From Gammaproteobacteria bacterium (lineage in GTDB: Bacteria; Pseudomonadota; Gammaproteobacteria; Steroidobacterales; Foliamicaceae): a stretch of DNA of 43,427 bases. A model generated the notes under the pieces. It saw only the letters and a list, made by a program, of their open reading frames with translations, was not told where the DNA came from and searched no databases. The stretch spans positions 162,924 through 206,350 of the forward strand of contig VXYS01000013.1 of the NCBI GenBank assembly GCA_009845905.1, given 5' to 3'. A program made the translations under genes and the position numbers. This document shows, one piece after another, positions 24,159 to 32,586 of this stretch; the stretch's first letter is position 1, and each line of letters starts with the position of its first letter.

Positions 24159-25730
24159 CTATACCTTGGGCGCCGTCTCAAACGTGTGGTACGGCGCCGG
24201 CGAGGGCACGGTCCATTCCAGCCCCTCCGGCTCGTCCCAGACCTTGGTGCTGGCCGGCTCGCCGCCCTTGACGCACTTGACCAGCATCCAGACGAACAAG
24301 AGTTGCGAGAGGCCGAAACCGAACGCGCCTACGGTCGAGATCATGTTGAACTCGGTGAACTGCACGGAGTAGTCCGGGATCCGTCGCGGCATGCTGGCCA
24401 GGCCCAGGAAGTGCTGCGGGAAGAACAGGATGTTGACGAAGATCGTCGACAGCCAGAAGTGCCACTTGCCCAGCGTCTCGTTGTACATGTGGCCGGTCCA
24501 CTTGGGCAGCCAGTAATAGACCCCGGCAATCACGCCGAATATGGCGCCCGGCACCAGCACGTAGTGGAAATGCGCCACGACGAAGTAGGTGTCGTGGTAC
24601 TCGATGTCCGCGGGCACCAGCGCCAGCATCAGTCCGGAGAACCCGCCGATCGTGAACAGGATCACGAACGCGATCGCGAACAGCATCGGCGTCTCGAAAC
24701 TGATCGAGCCGCGCCACATCGTCGCCAGCCAGTTGAATATCTTCACCCCGGTAGGCACCGCGATGAACATGGTCGTGATCATGAAGAACAGCATTCCGGC
24801 CGCCGGCATGCCCACCGTGAACATGTGGTGCGCCCAGACGACGTAGGACAAAAACGCGATCGCCGAAGTCGCGATCACCATCGACACGTAGCCGAACAGC
24901 GGCTTGCGCGAGAACGTCGGAATGACCTGCGAAATGATCCCGAAGGCGGGCAGGATCAGGATATAGACCTCGGGATGCCCGAAGAACCAGAAGATGTGCT
25001 GGAACATCACCGGGTCGCCGCCGCCGGCCGCCAGGAAGAAGCTGGTGTCGAAATAGCGGTCGGTGAGCAGCATCGTGATGGCGCCGGCCAGCACCGGCAT
25101 CGCGCCGATCAGCAGGTAGGCGGTGATCAGCCAGGTCCAGACGAACAGCGGCATCTTCATGAAGCCCATACCCGGCGCGCGCATGTTGGTGATGGTCACG
25201 ATGATGTTGATCGCGCCCAGGATCGAGGACGCGCCCAGCATGTGCAGCGAGAACACCACGAAGGGGAAGGCGTCGCCGGTCTGCAGGATCAGCGGCGGAT
25301 ACAGCGTCCAGCCGCCCGCCGGCGCCCCGCCCGGCATGAAAAGCGTGGCCAGCAGCAGCAAAAAGGCCGGCGGCAGGATCCAGAAGCTCCAGTTGTTCAT
25401 GCGCGGCAGCGCCATGTCCGGCGCGCCCACCATCAGCGGGATCTGCCAGTTGGCCAGGCCCACGAACGCCGGCATCAGCGCGCCGAAGATCATCACCAGC
25501 GCGTGCATCGTGGTCATCTGGTTGAAGAAGTGCGGGTCCACCAGTTGCAGGCCAGGCTGGAACAGCTCGGTGCGGATGATCAGCGCCATCGTGCCGCCCA
25601 CCAGGAACATGATCAGGCTGAACACCAGGTACAGCGTGCCGATGTCCTTGTGATTGGTGGTGGTCAGCCACCGCCACATTCCCGAGGCGTGCGGGCCGTC
25701 GTGATGTTCTTCGTGTGTCGTATCGCTCAT
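24159..25730 (-). CDS. coxA: Cytochrome c oxidase subunit I (aa3-type)
   Basis: The 523-residue, twelve-helix catalytic subunit holds heme a and the heme a3/Cu-B centre. The conserved motifs include [22 protein letters not shown] (heme a ligand), [20 protein letters not shown] (Cu-B histidine, cross-linked Tyr and A-type K/D channel glutamate), [19 protein letters not shown] and [14 protein letters not shown] (heme a3 and a ligands). The full length and HPEVY make it an A-type heme-copper oxidase. It lies between coxB (16-base gap) and the small membrane gene. CtaA, CtaB, SURF1 and Sco1 are not in the window. Confidence 0.97.
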   Translation of the reverse strand: MSDTTHEEHHDGPHASGMWRWLTTTNHKDIGTLYLVFSLIMFLVGGTMALIIRTELFQPGLQLVDPHFFNQMTTMHALVMIFGALMPAFVGLANWQIPLMVGAPDMALPRMNNWSFWILPPAFLLLLATLFMPGGAPAGGWTLYPPLILQTGDAFPFVVFSLHMLGASSILGAINIIVTITNMRAPGMGFMKMPLFVWTWLITAYLLIGAMPVLAGAITMLLTDRYFDTSFFLAAGGGDPVMFQHIFWFFGHPEVYILILPAFGIISQVIPTFSRKPLFGYVSMVIATSAIAFLSYVVWAHHMFTVGMPAAGMLFFMITTMFIAVPTGVKIFNWLATMWRGSISFETPMLFAIAFVILFTIGGFSGLMLALVPADIEYHDTYFVVAHFHYVLVPGAIFGVIAGVYYWLPKWTGHMYNETLGKWHFWLSTIFVNILFFPQHFLGLASMPRRIPDYSVQFTEFNMISTVGAFGFGLSQLLFVWMLVKCVKGGEPASTKVWDEPEGLEWTVPSPAPYHTFETAPKV

Positions 25731-25746
25731 ATTCGATTACCCCGGG

Positions 25747-26628
25747 TTATCGGGAGGATGCGCCGCCGGCTGCGGCGGGCATTGTCTGACTCATTGCGGC
25801 TTCGGGTTCTTCGAGCGCTTCGGGCTCGGCCGGCGCCGTCAGCCCGGCCACCCATGCGTCATATTCGTCCTGCGGCAGGACCTCCACGACGATGGGCATG
25901 AACCCGTGTCCGCGCCCGCACAGCTCCGCGCACTGGCCGCGGAAGGTGCCCGTCTGCTCGGCCTTGAACCAGGTCTCGTTGATCGTTCCCGGCACCGCGT
26001 CGCGCTTGACGTAGAACTCCGGCACCCACCAGGCGTGGATGACGTCGTTGGAGGTGAGTTGCAGCTTTACCTTCTTGCCCACCGGCACGACCATCGGCTT
26101 GTCGACGTCGCGCAGGTAGTGTTCGTGCAATTCAAGGCCCGCGCCCACCATCGACGCAGCGTTGCTGGCGTCGTCGATGTTGCTGAAGAAGCTGATGCCG
26201 TGGTCCAGGTACTCGTAGCGCCATTTCCACTGGTATCCGGTGACCTTGATCCTGAGATCGGCCGCCTGGGTGTCCTCCATTTCGATGAGCACCCGGGCGG
26301 TGGGGATGGCCAGGCCGACCAGGATCAGGACCGGGATCACGGTCCAGACGATCTCGGCCTTGGTGCTGTGGCTGAACTTCGCCGCCTGCGCGCCCTGCGA
26401 CTTGCGGAACTTGACCAGCGAATAGCCGAGCACGCCGAACACGACGATGCCGATGATGGTGCAAATGATCAGGGCCAGGTGATGCAGGCCCCGCACCTTG
26501 TTTCCGAGTTCCGTGGCGCTGGCGGGAAAGTCCAGGGCCCAATCCGCGGCCGCCGGTGTGGCGATGGCCAGCGCGGCCGAGGCGATTCCGATAAACAGCC
26601 AGCGGCCGTGTGCCTTGCTGCGATACAT
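25747..26628 (-). CDS. coxB: Cytochrome c oxidase subunit II
   Basis: The 293-residue subunit has a signal peptide, two transmembrane helices (ALIICTIIGIVVFGVLGYSL and IVWTVIPVLILVGLAIPTA) and a periplasmic cupredoxin domain. The binuclear Cu-A ligands are visible: HAWW histidine, then CAELCGRGHGFM with two Cys, Glu, His and Met. GYQWKWRYEY is the aromatic electron-entry patch. The C-terminal tail is Pro/Ala/Glu-rich. ATG 26628 is preferred over TTG 26631. It begins the core oxidase genes just after a DUF2244 gene (31-base gap). Confidence 0.96.
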   Translation of the reverse strand: MYRSKAHGRWLFIGIASAALAIATPAAADWALDFPASATELGNKVRGLHHLALIICTIIGIVVFGVLGYSLVKFRKSQGAQAAKFSHSTKAEIVWTVIPVLILVGLAIPTARVLIEMEDTQAADLRIKVTGYQWKWRYEYLDHGISFFSNIDDASNAASMVGAGLELHEHYLRDVDKPMVVPVGKKVKLQLTSNDVIHAWWVPEFYVKRDAVPGTINETWFKAEQTGTFRGQCAELCGRGHGFMPIVVEVLPQDEYDAWVAGLTAPAEPEALEEPEAAMSQTMPAAAGGASSR

Positions 26629-26659
26629 CAAACAGTTGCTCCTTACTACTTGCTGCCTT

Positions 26660-27139
26660 CTACTTTTGCGCGGTAACCGGCACGCGCGTCAATTCGCGCA
26701 GACGCCGGCACAACGATTGCCTTTCTTCCTCCGTGAGACAGGCGGCGAGCTCGCAAGACGCGTCGCCGGCTCCCAAAAAAAGGCGCCCAGGCAAGGCAGG
26801 ACTCGCGCCCGGTTCGATCCAGGCCCGGGTCCAGGGCCGGGGGAATTCTACCCGTTCCTGACGGCCCGCATAACCCCTGCGCACGCGCACGTAGCGTCGG
26901 CCGAATCGGACGGTTTCGCGATAGCGTCCGCGATGCACGGTTATGGCCAACGCGATGCCCAGAATCGCCAGTTCCAGGCCGGCGAACGGCAGGATCAGCC
27001 AGTAGCCGCGAAGCGCCCAGGCCACCGCCACGCCCAGCACCGGAAGCGTCATCGCGACGAACAGCCAGAAAGCGCCGCGGCCGGTGAAATTGCAGTTGGG
27101 GCGGATTACGATTCGAGGAGCGGAATCACCATTCTTCAT
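26660..27139 (-). CDS. DUF2244-family membrane protein
   Basis: The 159-residue protein has the DUF2244 pattern: RIVIRPNCNFTGRGAFWLF, two transmembrane helices (FVAMTLPVLGVAVAWAL and LILPFAGLELAILGIALAI), YRETVRFGRRYVRVRRG and RPWTRAWIEP, then SCELAACLTEEERQSLCRRL. Such genes are commonly found next to cytochrome oxidase genes and are thought to help its assembly or integrity. Here it is first in the oxidase run. Upstream is a palindromic repeat block (27155-27236) and the divergent S9 peptidase. Confidence 0.85.
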   Translation of the reverse strand: MKNGDSAPRIVIRPNCNFTGRGAFWLFVAMTLPVLGVAVAWALRGYWLILPFAGLELAILGIALAITVHRGRYRETVRFGRRYVRVRRGYAGRQERVEFPRPWTRAWIEPGASPALPGRLFLGAGDASCELAACLTEEERQSLCRRLRELTRVPVTAQK

Positions 27140-27154
27140 GGAGCCCCAATTCTA

Positions 27155-27236
27155 CCTGGGAGCGCCTGGGAGCGAAGGCGTCTCGCCTTCGCGGAGGGCG
27201 GGACGCCCTCCCTCCCGGGACGCCTTCGCCCCCAGG
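27155..27236. repeat. Interspersed palindromic repeat, copy 5 (82 bp, double hairpin)
   Basis: CCTGGGAGCG occurs twice at the left end, followed by GCGAAGGCG-TCT-CGCCTTCGC, GGAGGGCG-GGA-CGCCCTCC and a terminal CCCCAGG. This is the most complete copy. It lies between the divergent DUF2244 and S9-peptidase genes, so it is within or close to both promoters. Confidence 0.85.
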
Positions 27237-27278
27237 ATGCACTATCCTTGCGGCCCCTCCTACCAACGAAGAACGAAC

Positions 27279-29315
27279 ATGAAACTGCGTATTGCCCTTG
27301 TATTGCTGCTGCTGACGCCCGCGCTCGAGGCCGGCAAGCCCCACCTCGCGCCCGAGGACGTGTTTTCGCTCGCCTACGCCAGCGATCCGCAGGTGAGTCC
27401 CGACGGCTCCTTCGTGGTCTATACCCGCAACTTCATGGACATCATGGAGGATCGGCGCCGCTCCAACCTGTGGCGCATCGACATCGACGGCACAAACGCA
27501 CGGCCGCTCACGACCGGCGCGGTGAACGACAGGGGCGCACGGATCGCGCCGGACAACGATCGCGTGGCCTATCTGTCCAGCGACGGCCGCGGCGTTCAGG
27601 TGTTCGTGCGCTGGATGTCCAGCGGCGAGACGCTGCAGGTCACGAGGCTGGACCGGGCGCCGCGCAATCTCGCCTGGTCGCCGGACGGCCGCTGGCTGGC
27701 GTTCGCCCTGCTGGTGCCTTCCAAGCCGCCCACGATGGGCTCGCTGCCGGCCAAGCCCCGGGGCGCGAACTGGGCCAGGCCGCCGGAAGTGGTGCAGCGC
27801 GCCGTGTTCCGCGCCGACGGGGCAGGGCGCCTGCCGTACGGCTACACGCACCTGTTCGTGGTCTCCGCCGAGGGCGGCGCACCCAGGCAACTGACCTCGG
27901 GCGACTACAACCACGGCGGTTCGATCGCCTGGTCGCCCGACAGCGCAAGCCTCTATTTCTCGGGCAACCGCAACGAGGACGCCGAACTCAACCCGTCCAA
28001 CTCGGAGATCTACCGGGTCGGCCTGGACGGGGGCGACGTCGAGGCCGTGACCGACCGCGACGGCCCGGACAGTTCGGTGGCCGTTTCGCCCGACGGGAAG
28101 ATGCTGGCCTGGACCGGCTATGACGACCGCGTTCGCAGCTACCAGATCACGAACCTGTACGTGATGAACAGCGACGGCAGCGAGCGCCGCCAACTTTTGC
28201 CGGACCTCGACCGCGAAGTGTCGCGCCCGCACTGGTCCGCCGACGGCGAGGGCCTTTATTTCGCCTACGAAGACCAGGGTATGACCCGGCTGGCCCATGT
28301 GGACCTGCGCGGCAGGCTCACCAACGTGACGGACGAGCTGAGCGGCCTGGCGCTGACCCGCCCGTACACCGGCGCGCAGTTTTCGGTGGGCGGCAACGAC
28401 ACCTACGCGATTACGCGCGGCGACGCCCTCTCGCCCGCCGATATCGCGGTCGGCCGCGGCACGGACGAGCCGCGCCGGCTGACCCGCCTGAACGCGAACC
28501 TGCTCGACTATCGCGAACTGGGGCAGGTCGAGGAGTTCTGGTACCCGTCCAGCTTCGACGGCAAGGACATCCAGGCCTGGGTGGTCTGGCCGCCGGGCTT
28601 CGATCCGGCGAAGAAATACCCGCTGCTGCTTGAAATCCACGGCGGCCCCCACGCCGCCTACGGCCCGCATTTCTCCGTGGAAGTGCAGCTCTTCGCCGCC
28701 GCCGGCTACGTCGTGGTCTATGCGAACCCCAGGGGCAGTTCGAGTTACGGGGACGCCTTCGGCGGCTACATCCACCACAACTATCCCAGCGAGGACTACG
28801 ACGACCTGATGTCGGCGGTGGACGCGATCATCGATCGGGGCTCCATCGACTCCGACCGGCTTTACGTGACGGGCGGAAGCGGCGGCGGCGTGCTGACGGC
28901 CTGGATCGTGGGCAAGAACGACCGCTTCGCGGCCGCGGTGGTGGCCAAGCCCGTGATCAACTGGATCAGCTTCGCCCTGAGCGCCGACTACGCGCCGGTG
29001 TTCTCCAAGTACTGGTTCCCGGCGCTGCCCTGGGACGACCCCATGGGCTACTGGGAGCGCTCGCCGCTGTCCCTGGCGGGCCGGGTGTCAACGCCCACGA
29101 TGCTGCTGACCGGCGAAGAGGACTGGCGCACGCCGATGTGGGAATCGGAGCAGTACTACCAGGCGCTGAAGCTGCGCGGCGTGGAAACCGCCCTGGTTCG
29201 GCTGCCGGGCGCCTCGCACAGCATGGCCGCGCGGCCCAGCCAGCTATTGGCCAAGGTCAGCGCGATCCTGGAGTGGTTCAAGCGCCACGACGGCGCCAGC
29301 GAATCGGACGAGTAG
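27279..29315 (+). CDS. S9-family serine peptidase (dipeptidyl aminopeptidase / acylaminoacyl peptidase type)
   Basis: The 678-residue protein has a probable signal peptide (KLRIALVLLLLTPALEAG), a beta-propeller of TolB-like WSPDG/VSPDG blades (about residues 25-420) and a C-terminal alpha/beta hydrolase domain. The nucleophile S534 lies in VTGGSGGGVLTAW, D615 in GEEDWRTPMWESEQYY and H647 in PGASHSM. It cleaves peptides in the periplasm or outside the cell, probably from N-blocked or Pro-containing substrates. ATG 27279 is preferred over an upstream start inside the repeat. A threonine-dehydratase gene on the opposite strand follows four bases after the stop. Confidence 0.92.
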   Translation: MKLRIALVLLLLTPALEAGKPHLAPEDVFSLAYASDPQVSPDGSFVVYTRNFMDIMEDRRRSNLWRIDIDGTNARPLTTGAVNDRGARIAPDNDRVAYLSSDGRGVQVFVRWMSSGETLQVTRLDRAPRNLAWSPDGRWLAFALLVPSKPPTMGSLPAKPRGANWARPPEVVQRAVFRADGAGRLPYGYTHLFVVSAEGGAPRQLTSGDYNHGGSIAWSPDSASLYFSGNRNEDAELNPSNSEIYRVGLDGGDVEAVTDRDGPDSSVAVSPDGKMLAWTGYDDRVRSYQITNLYVMNSDGSERRQLLPDLDREVSRPHWSADGEGLYFAYEDQGMTRLAHVDLRGRLTNVTDELSGLALTRPYTGAQFSVGGNDTYAITRGDALSPADIAVGRGTDEPRRLTRLNANLLDYRELGQVEEFWYPSSFDGKDIQAWVVWPPGFDPAKKYPLLLEIHGGPHAAYGPHFSVEVQLFAAAGYVVVYANPRGSSSYGDAFGGYIHHNYPSEDYDDLMSAVDAIIDRGSIDSDRLYVTGGSGGGVLTAWIVGKNDRFAAAVVAKPVINWISFALSADYAPVFSKYWFPALPWDDPMGYWERSPLSLAGRVSTPTMLLTGEEDWRTPMWESEQYYQALKLRGVETALVRLPGASHSMAARPSQLLAKVSAILEWFKRHDGASESDE

Positions 29316-29319
29316 GCCC

Positions 29320-30321
29320 TCACTCCCAGGGCAGCTTGTCGGGATCGACATTGCCGCCGGACAGGATGATCCCGACGCGCCGGCCCTGAAATTCGTCGGG
29401 CTGCGCCAGCAGCGCGGCCACCGCGACGGCGGCCGACGGCTCGATAACCAGCTTCAGGCGCTTCCATACCAACCGCATCGCGTCCACGATCGATTCTTCG
29501 CCGACCGTGACGATTCCGGTCGCGTGTTCCCGGATGATCGGAAACGTGAGTTTCCCCAGCGTGGTCAGAAGTCCGTCCGCAATCGACCTTTTACCGGTGG
29601 AAGGCATGATTCGGCCGGATTGCAGCGACTGCCAGGCATCGTTTACGTTGCGCGGCTCCGCCCCGAACACCCGCGCAGCCGGGCGCAGGCTCCTGACCGC
29701 CAGAGCCGTGCCGCTCAGCAGTCCGCCGCCGCCCACCGGTGCGATCACCGCGTCGATATCGCGAACCTCCTCGAAGAGCTCCAGGGTGGCGGTTCCCTGA
29801 CCGGCGATGACCCGGGGATCGTCGAACGGGTGAATGATCACGGCCTTCGTCGTCGCGGCGACCCTCGCCAGCGCTTCGTCGCGCGCCTGCGGCGTCGGCT
29901 CGCAATAGACGATCCTGGCGCCATGGCCAGCCACGGCCCGCTTCTTGGTCTCCAGCGCATTCCTGGGCATGACGACCGTGACGGGGATGCCCCGCAAGCG
30001 GGCGGCCCTGGCCAGCGCGGCCCCGTGGTTGCCCGACGACTGCGTTGCCACACCGCGCAGGGCCTCTTCGTCGGACAGGGAAAAGACCGCGTTGGTGGTG
30101 CCGCGCGCCTTGAACGCGCCGGCTTTCTGCAGGTTCTCGCACTTGAAGAAGACTTCGGCGCCCGAGGCTTCGTTGACCGCGTTGCTGGTCAACACGGGCG
30201 TTCGACGAACATACGGCCCGATGCGCTCGGCGGCGCGCCGAATTTGCTCTATGGAAGGAATGTCATTGCGGGGACGCACTTCCTGAAAATTGTATGTTTC
30301 GCCGGCCCACACGCTTTGCAT
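29320..30321 (-). CDS. PLP-dependent threonine/serine dehydratase (serine racemase-like)
   Basis: The 333-residue fold-type II enzyme deaminates threonine or serine, or racemises serine. The PLP lysine K71 is in KAGAFKARGTTNAVF, the phosphate-binding glycine loop is in APVGGGGLLSG, and the C-terminal SGGNVDPDKLPW is typical. Only the catalytic domain is present, with no regulatory ACT-like tail, so this is not a biosynthetic IlvA. The start is uncertain: ATG 30321 is chosen; ATG 30333 and GTG 30279 (with AGGAA directly upstream) are alternatives. It is divergent from a diheme cytochrome gene and ends next to the S9 peptidase. Confidence 0.88.
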   Translation of the reverse strand: MQSVWAGETYNFQEVRPRNDIPSIEQIRRAAERIGPYVRRTPVLTSNAVNEASGAEVFFKCENLQKAGAFKARGTTNAVFSLSDEEALRGVATQSSGNHGAALARAARLRGIPVTVVMPRNALETKKRAVAGHGARIVYCEPTPQARDEALARVAATTKAVIIHPFDDPRVIAGQGTATLELFEEVRDIDAVIAPVGGGGLLSGTALAVRSLRPAARVFGAEPRNVNDAWQSLQSGRIMPSTGKRSIADGLLTTLGKLTFPIIREHATGIVTVGEESIVDAMRLVWKRLKLVIEPSAAVAVAALLAQPDEFQGRRVGIILSGGNVDPDKLPWE

Positions 30322-30385
30322 TGGGCGCGGCATTTGGTACAGTTCGCGCCTGTTGCCCGAAGTGCCCGACAACTGCTGTCCGACG

Positions 30386-31039
30386 ATGAAAAGAATCCTG
30401 CTGATCTGCCTGCTGACCTGCGTCGCCCCGCTTGCTTCGTCCGCCGACGAGCCGGACCTTGAGCGCGGCGCGCAGTTGTATTTCTTCTGCGGCACCTGCC
30501 ACGGCCAGGCGGGCGAGGGCAACGCGCTGCTCAACACGCCGGCGGCCGGCAAGCAGGACACCTGGTACATCGAGCGGCAAATGGTCAATTACCGCGCCAA
30601 TTTGCGCGGCTACTGGGGTCCGCTGGAAGACATCTACGGCAACCAGATGAAGAACATGGCCATCGCGCAGGTGCCGGACGAGCAGGCAATCATCGACATG
30701 GCGGCCTTCATGCATTCGCTGGAGCCGCCGACGCTGCCCGTAACCGTGGACGGCGACCCGGAGGAAGGCCGCAAGATCTACGAGGAAACCTGCATCGCCT
30801 GTCACGGACCGAACGGCGAAGGCTCGACGCTGCTGGGCTCGCCGCGGATTTCCAACCAGTTCGACTGGTATCTGCTGCGGCAGCTCGACGACTTCCTGAG
30901 CGGCGCGCGCGGTCAGCAGCGTGATGACATCTACGGGACGCAGATGCGCTACATGGCGCAGGTGCTTGATACCGAGCAGAAGCGCAAGGACGTGATCTCC
31001 TACATCGCCACCTTCCAGTTCACGGACCAGCTCGACTAG
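30386..31039 (+). CDS. Diheme cytochrome c (c4-like)
   Basis: The 217-residue secreted protein has a signal peptide ending about residue 20 and two heme sites, C35-C38-H39 and C136-C139-H140. Methionine-bearing segments near residues 90 and 190 match cytochrome c4 domains. The domains resemble those of the proteins at 21975 and 32587, and the window thus holds three paralogous diheme cytochromes. It is probably a periplasmic electron carrier. Its stop abuts a palindromic repeat, and the gene is divergent from the threonine dehydratase. Confidence 0.88.
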   Translation: MKRILLICLLTCVAPLASSADEPDLERGAQLYFFCGTCHGQAGEGNALLNTPAAGKQDTWYIERQMVNYRANLRGYWGPLEDIYGNQMKNMAIAQVPDEQAIIDMAAFMHSLEPPTLPVTVDGDPEEGRKIYEETCIACHGPNGEGSTLLGSPRISNQFDWYLLRQLDDFLSGARGQQRDDIYGTQMRYMAQVLDTEQKRKDVISYIATFQFTDQLD

Positions 31040-31118
31040 AGGAGGGAGGGCGTCCCGCCCTCCCACAAACGCTTACGCCGTTTTCACGCTTCGCGTGGTG
31101 AGGACGAGACGTCCTCAC
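31040..31118. repeat. Interspersed palindromic repeat, copy 6 (two hairpin units)
   Basis: The first unit, GGAGGGAGGGCG-TCC-CGCCCTCCC, lies next to the cytochrome stop codon. The second unit, GTGAGGACG-AGA-CGTCCTCAC (31098-31118), falls inside the 3' end of the ornithine-cyclodeaminase-family gene, whose TGA is at 31084. In that frame it encodes part of the terminal SLGSEDVSSSPREA. Confidence 0.75.
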
Positions 31119-32064
31119 TCCCAAGGCTTTCGGCGATGAAGTGGGCGGCGGCCAGGTCCTGGGCCACGTTGCCGAGGCTTGTGTAGAGCGTAATCTCGTC
31201 TTCGCTGCGGCGTCCCTCGATCGCGCCGTCGATCACCGCGCCGATTTCGCCGGCCAGGTTGCCTTCGCTCAGAAATCCTTCCTCGATCGCCAGCAGGATG
31301 TCGCCGGCTTCCTTCATCGCGAAGTCCGTGATTTCCGTGAATACGCGCGCGAGGCCCATGGACTCGCCATCGGCCTCGCGGGTTGAGGGCGAGTGCGATC
31401 CCACCAGGTTGACGTGACAGCCTGCCGCCAGCCGGCGGCCTTCGATGATCGGTTCGCTCGCGGCGCTCACGGCGCAGACGAGGTCCGCGCCGTCTATAGC
31501 CTCGCGCGTCGTTTCGACGGCGCTCACCGCCACGTCGCCGTCCCCATGCGCGTCGGCGAAGCGCCCGGCCTTCTCAACGCTCGGCCCCCACACGCGAACT
31601 TCGCGCACCGGGCGCACGCAGCGCATCGCTTCCAGATGCGTTTCCGCCTGCACGCCGTAACCAAGAAGCGCCAGCACAGAAGCGTCTTCGCGGGCCAGCG
31701 CGCGGGTGGCGGCCCCGCTGGCCGCGGCCGTTCGAATCGCGGTCACCGAGGCGCCTTCAACGAGCGCTGCCGGGGTGCCGGTTTCGCGGTCGAACACCAC
31801 GATGCAGCCCTGGATCATGGGCAATCCACGGGCGGGATTGTCCGCGTAGAGGCTTATGAGCTTGGCGCCGAACGCGGAAGGTGTGTCGCCCGGCATGATC
31901 CCCATGCCGGCCTTGCCGCCCGCGACCGGGACGAACGAGCGCAGCGGCGGCGTGATTTCGCCCCGGCTGATTGCCGCCTGCGTGTCCGCCATCAGGTCGA
32001 TGCACGCGTCCATCCGCAGGACGCGCCGCACGGTGTCGGCATCGAACCAGGGAACGTCCGTCAT
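31084..32064 (-). CDS. Ornithine cyclodeaminase / mu-crystallin family protein
   Basis: The 326-residue NAD(P)-dependent enzyme has the N-terminal substrate-binding part (WFDADTVRRVLRMDACIDLM, LYADNPARGLPMIQGCIVVFD) and the dinucleotide-binding part with LALLGYGVQAETHLEAM. Segments such as LVGSHSPSTREAD and TLYTSLGNVAQDLAAA are typical of the family, which includes ornithine cyclodeaminases, ketimine reductases and alanine dehydrogenase-like proteins. The exact substrate is unknown. The last residues come from a palindromic repeat and are not family-like. Its start overlaps the DUF6941-like gene (ATGA, 32061-32064). Confidence 0.85.
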   Translation of the reverse strand: MTDVPWFDADTVRRVLRMDACIDLMADTQAAISRGEITPPLRSFVPVAGGKAGMGIMPGDTPSAFGAKLISLYADNPARGLPMIQGCIVVFDRETGTPAALVEGASVTAIRTAAASGAATRALAREDASVLALLGYGVQAETHLEAMRCVRPVREVRVWGPSVEKAGRFADAHGDGDVAVSAVETTREAIDGADLVCAVSAASEPIIEGRRLAAGCHVNLVGSHSPSTREADGESMGLARVFTEITDFAMKEAGDILLAIEEGFLSEGNLAGEIGAVIDGAIEGRRSEDEITLYTSLGNVAQDLAAAHFIAESLGSEDVSSSPREA

Positions 32065-32468
32065 TCCGCTTCGGCGTCGGGCGCCTTGCCGAGGTACAGC
32101 GACGGCCCGTACACCTGCGTGCCGTCAACGTCGATCCGGACCCGGTAGCGTCCCGGTTCCGGGAACGTCACGTCTTCCAGCGGCAGGTTGAGTTGCGTGC
32201 GCGGCGGAGCCGCGGATCCGGGCGACTCGGCGACCTCGCTGAAGCCCTGGATCGTGAACACGACCTTGTCGCCGGGATCCAGCAACTCGATCAGGAACGG
32301 AACCCTCCCCCGTTCGCCGTCGTTCCAGCTCACCAGCCCGGCAAGACGCATGCGCGGCTGGCGCGCGGGAAACGACGGCGCGCGAAGCTCGTCGAAGATG
32401 CCCCGGATCTCGAGTTGCCCGGAGTCGTCCGAACCGGCCCGGTGGCAGAAGAAAAGTGCGCACTCCAT
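32061..32468 (-). CDS. DUF6941-like protein
   Basis: The 135-residue protein starts MECALFFCHRAGSDDSGQLEIRG and continues with an all-beta pattern including RLAGLVSWNDGERGRVPFLIELLD and FPEPGRYRVRIDVDGTQVY. It resembles DUF6941, a small family of beta-rich cytosolic proteins. It precedes, and overlaps, the cyclodeaminase-family gene. Function is unknown. No signal peptide or metal motif is visible. Confidence 0.6.
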   Translation of the reverse strand: MECALFFCHRAGSDDSGQLEIRGIFDELRAPSFPARQPRMRLAGLVSWNDGERGRVPFLIELLDPGDKVVFTIQGFSEVAESPGSAAPPRTQLNLPLEDVTFPEPGRYRVRIDVDGTQVYGPSLYLGKAPDAEAE

Positions 32469-32499
32469 GTGTGCAGTGTACCTACCATTCGGCGTAAAA

Positions 32500-32521
32500 T
32501 ACGCGGGTTGAGACGCGCGTA
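32500..32521. promoter_or_regulatory. Inverted repeat in the 5' region of the third cytochrome c gene
   Basis: TACGCG (32500-32505) and CGCGTA (32516-32521) are inverted with a ten-base spacer. A possible -10 (TAAAAT, 32495-32500) directly precedes it, so the site would overlap the transcription start of the cytochrome gene at 32587. The promoter -35 is poor, so the assignment is tentative. Confidence 0.3.
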
Positions 32522-32586
32522 TCTTGTATCAATTCGTGGAATCGGATACCTTTCGCGCCGGTTTGCCAGAGAAGCAGAGGAACAGT

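Noticed and set aside
24111..25901. A 596-residue plus-strand open frame
   Set aside because: It overlaps coxA and its neighbours on the opposite strand and its translation is His/Arg-rich with no domain pattern.
27126..28778. A 550-residue minus-strand open frame across the S9 peptidase
   Set aside because: The plus strand encodes a full S9 peptidase with catalytic triad; the minus frame is an antisense shadow.
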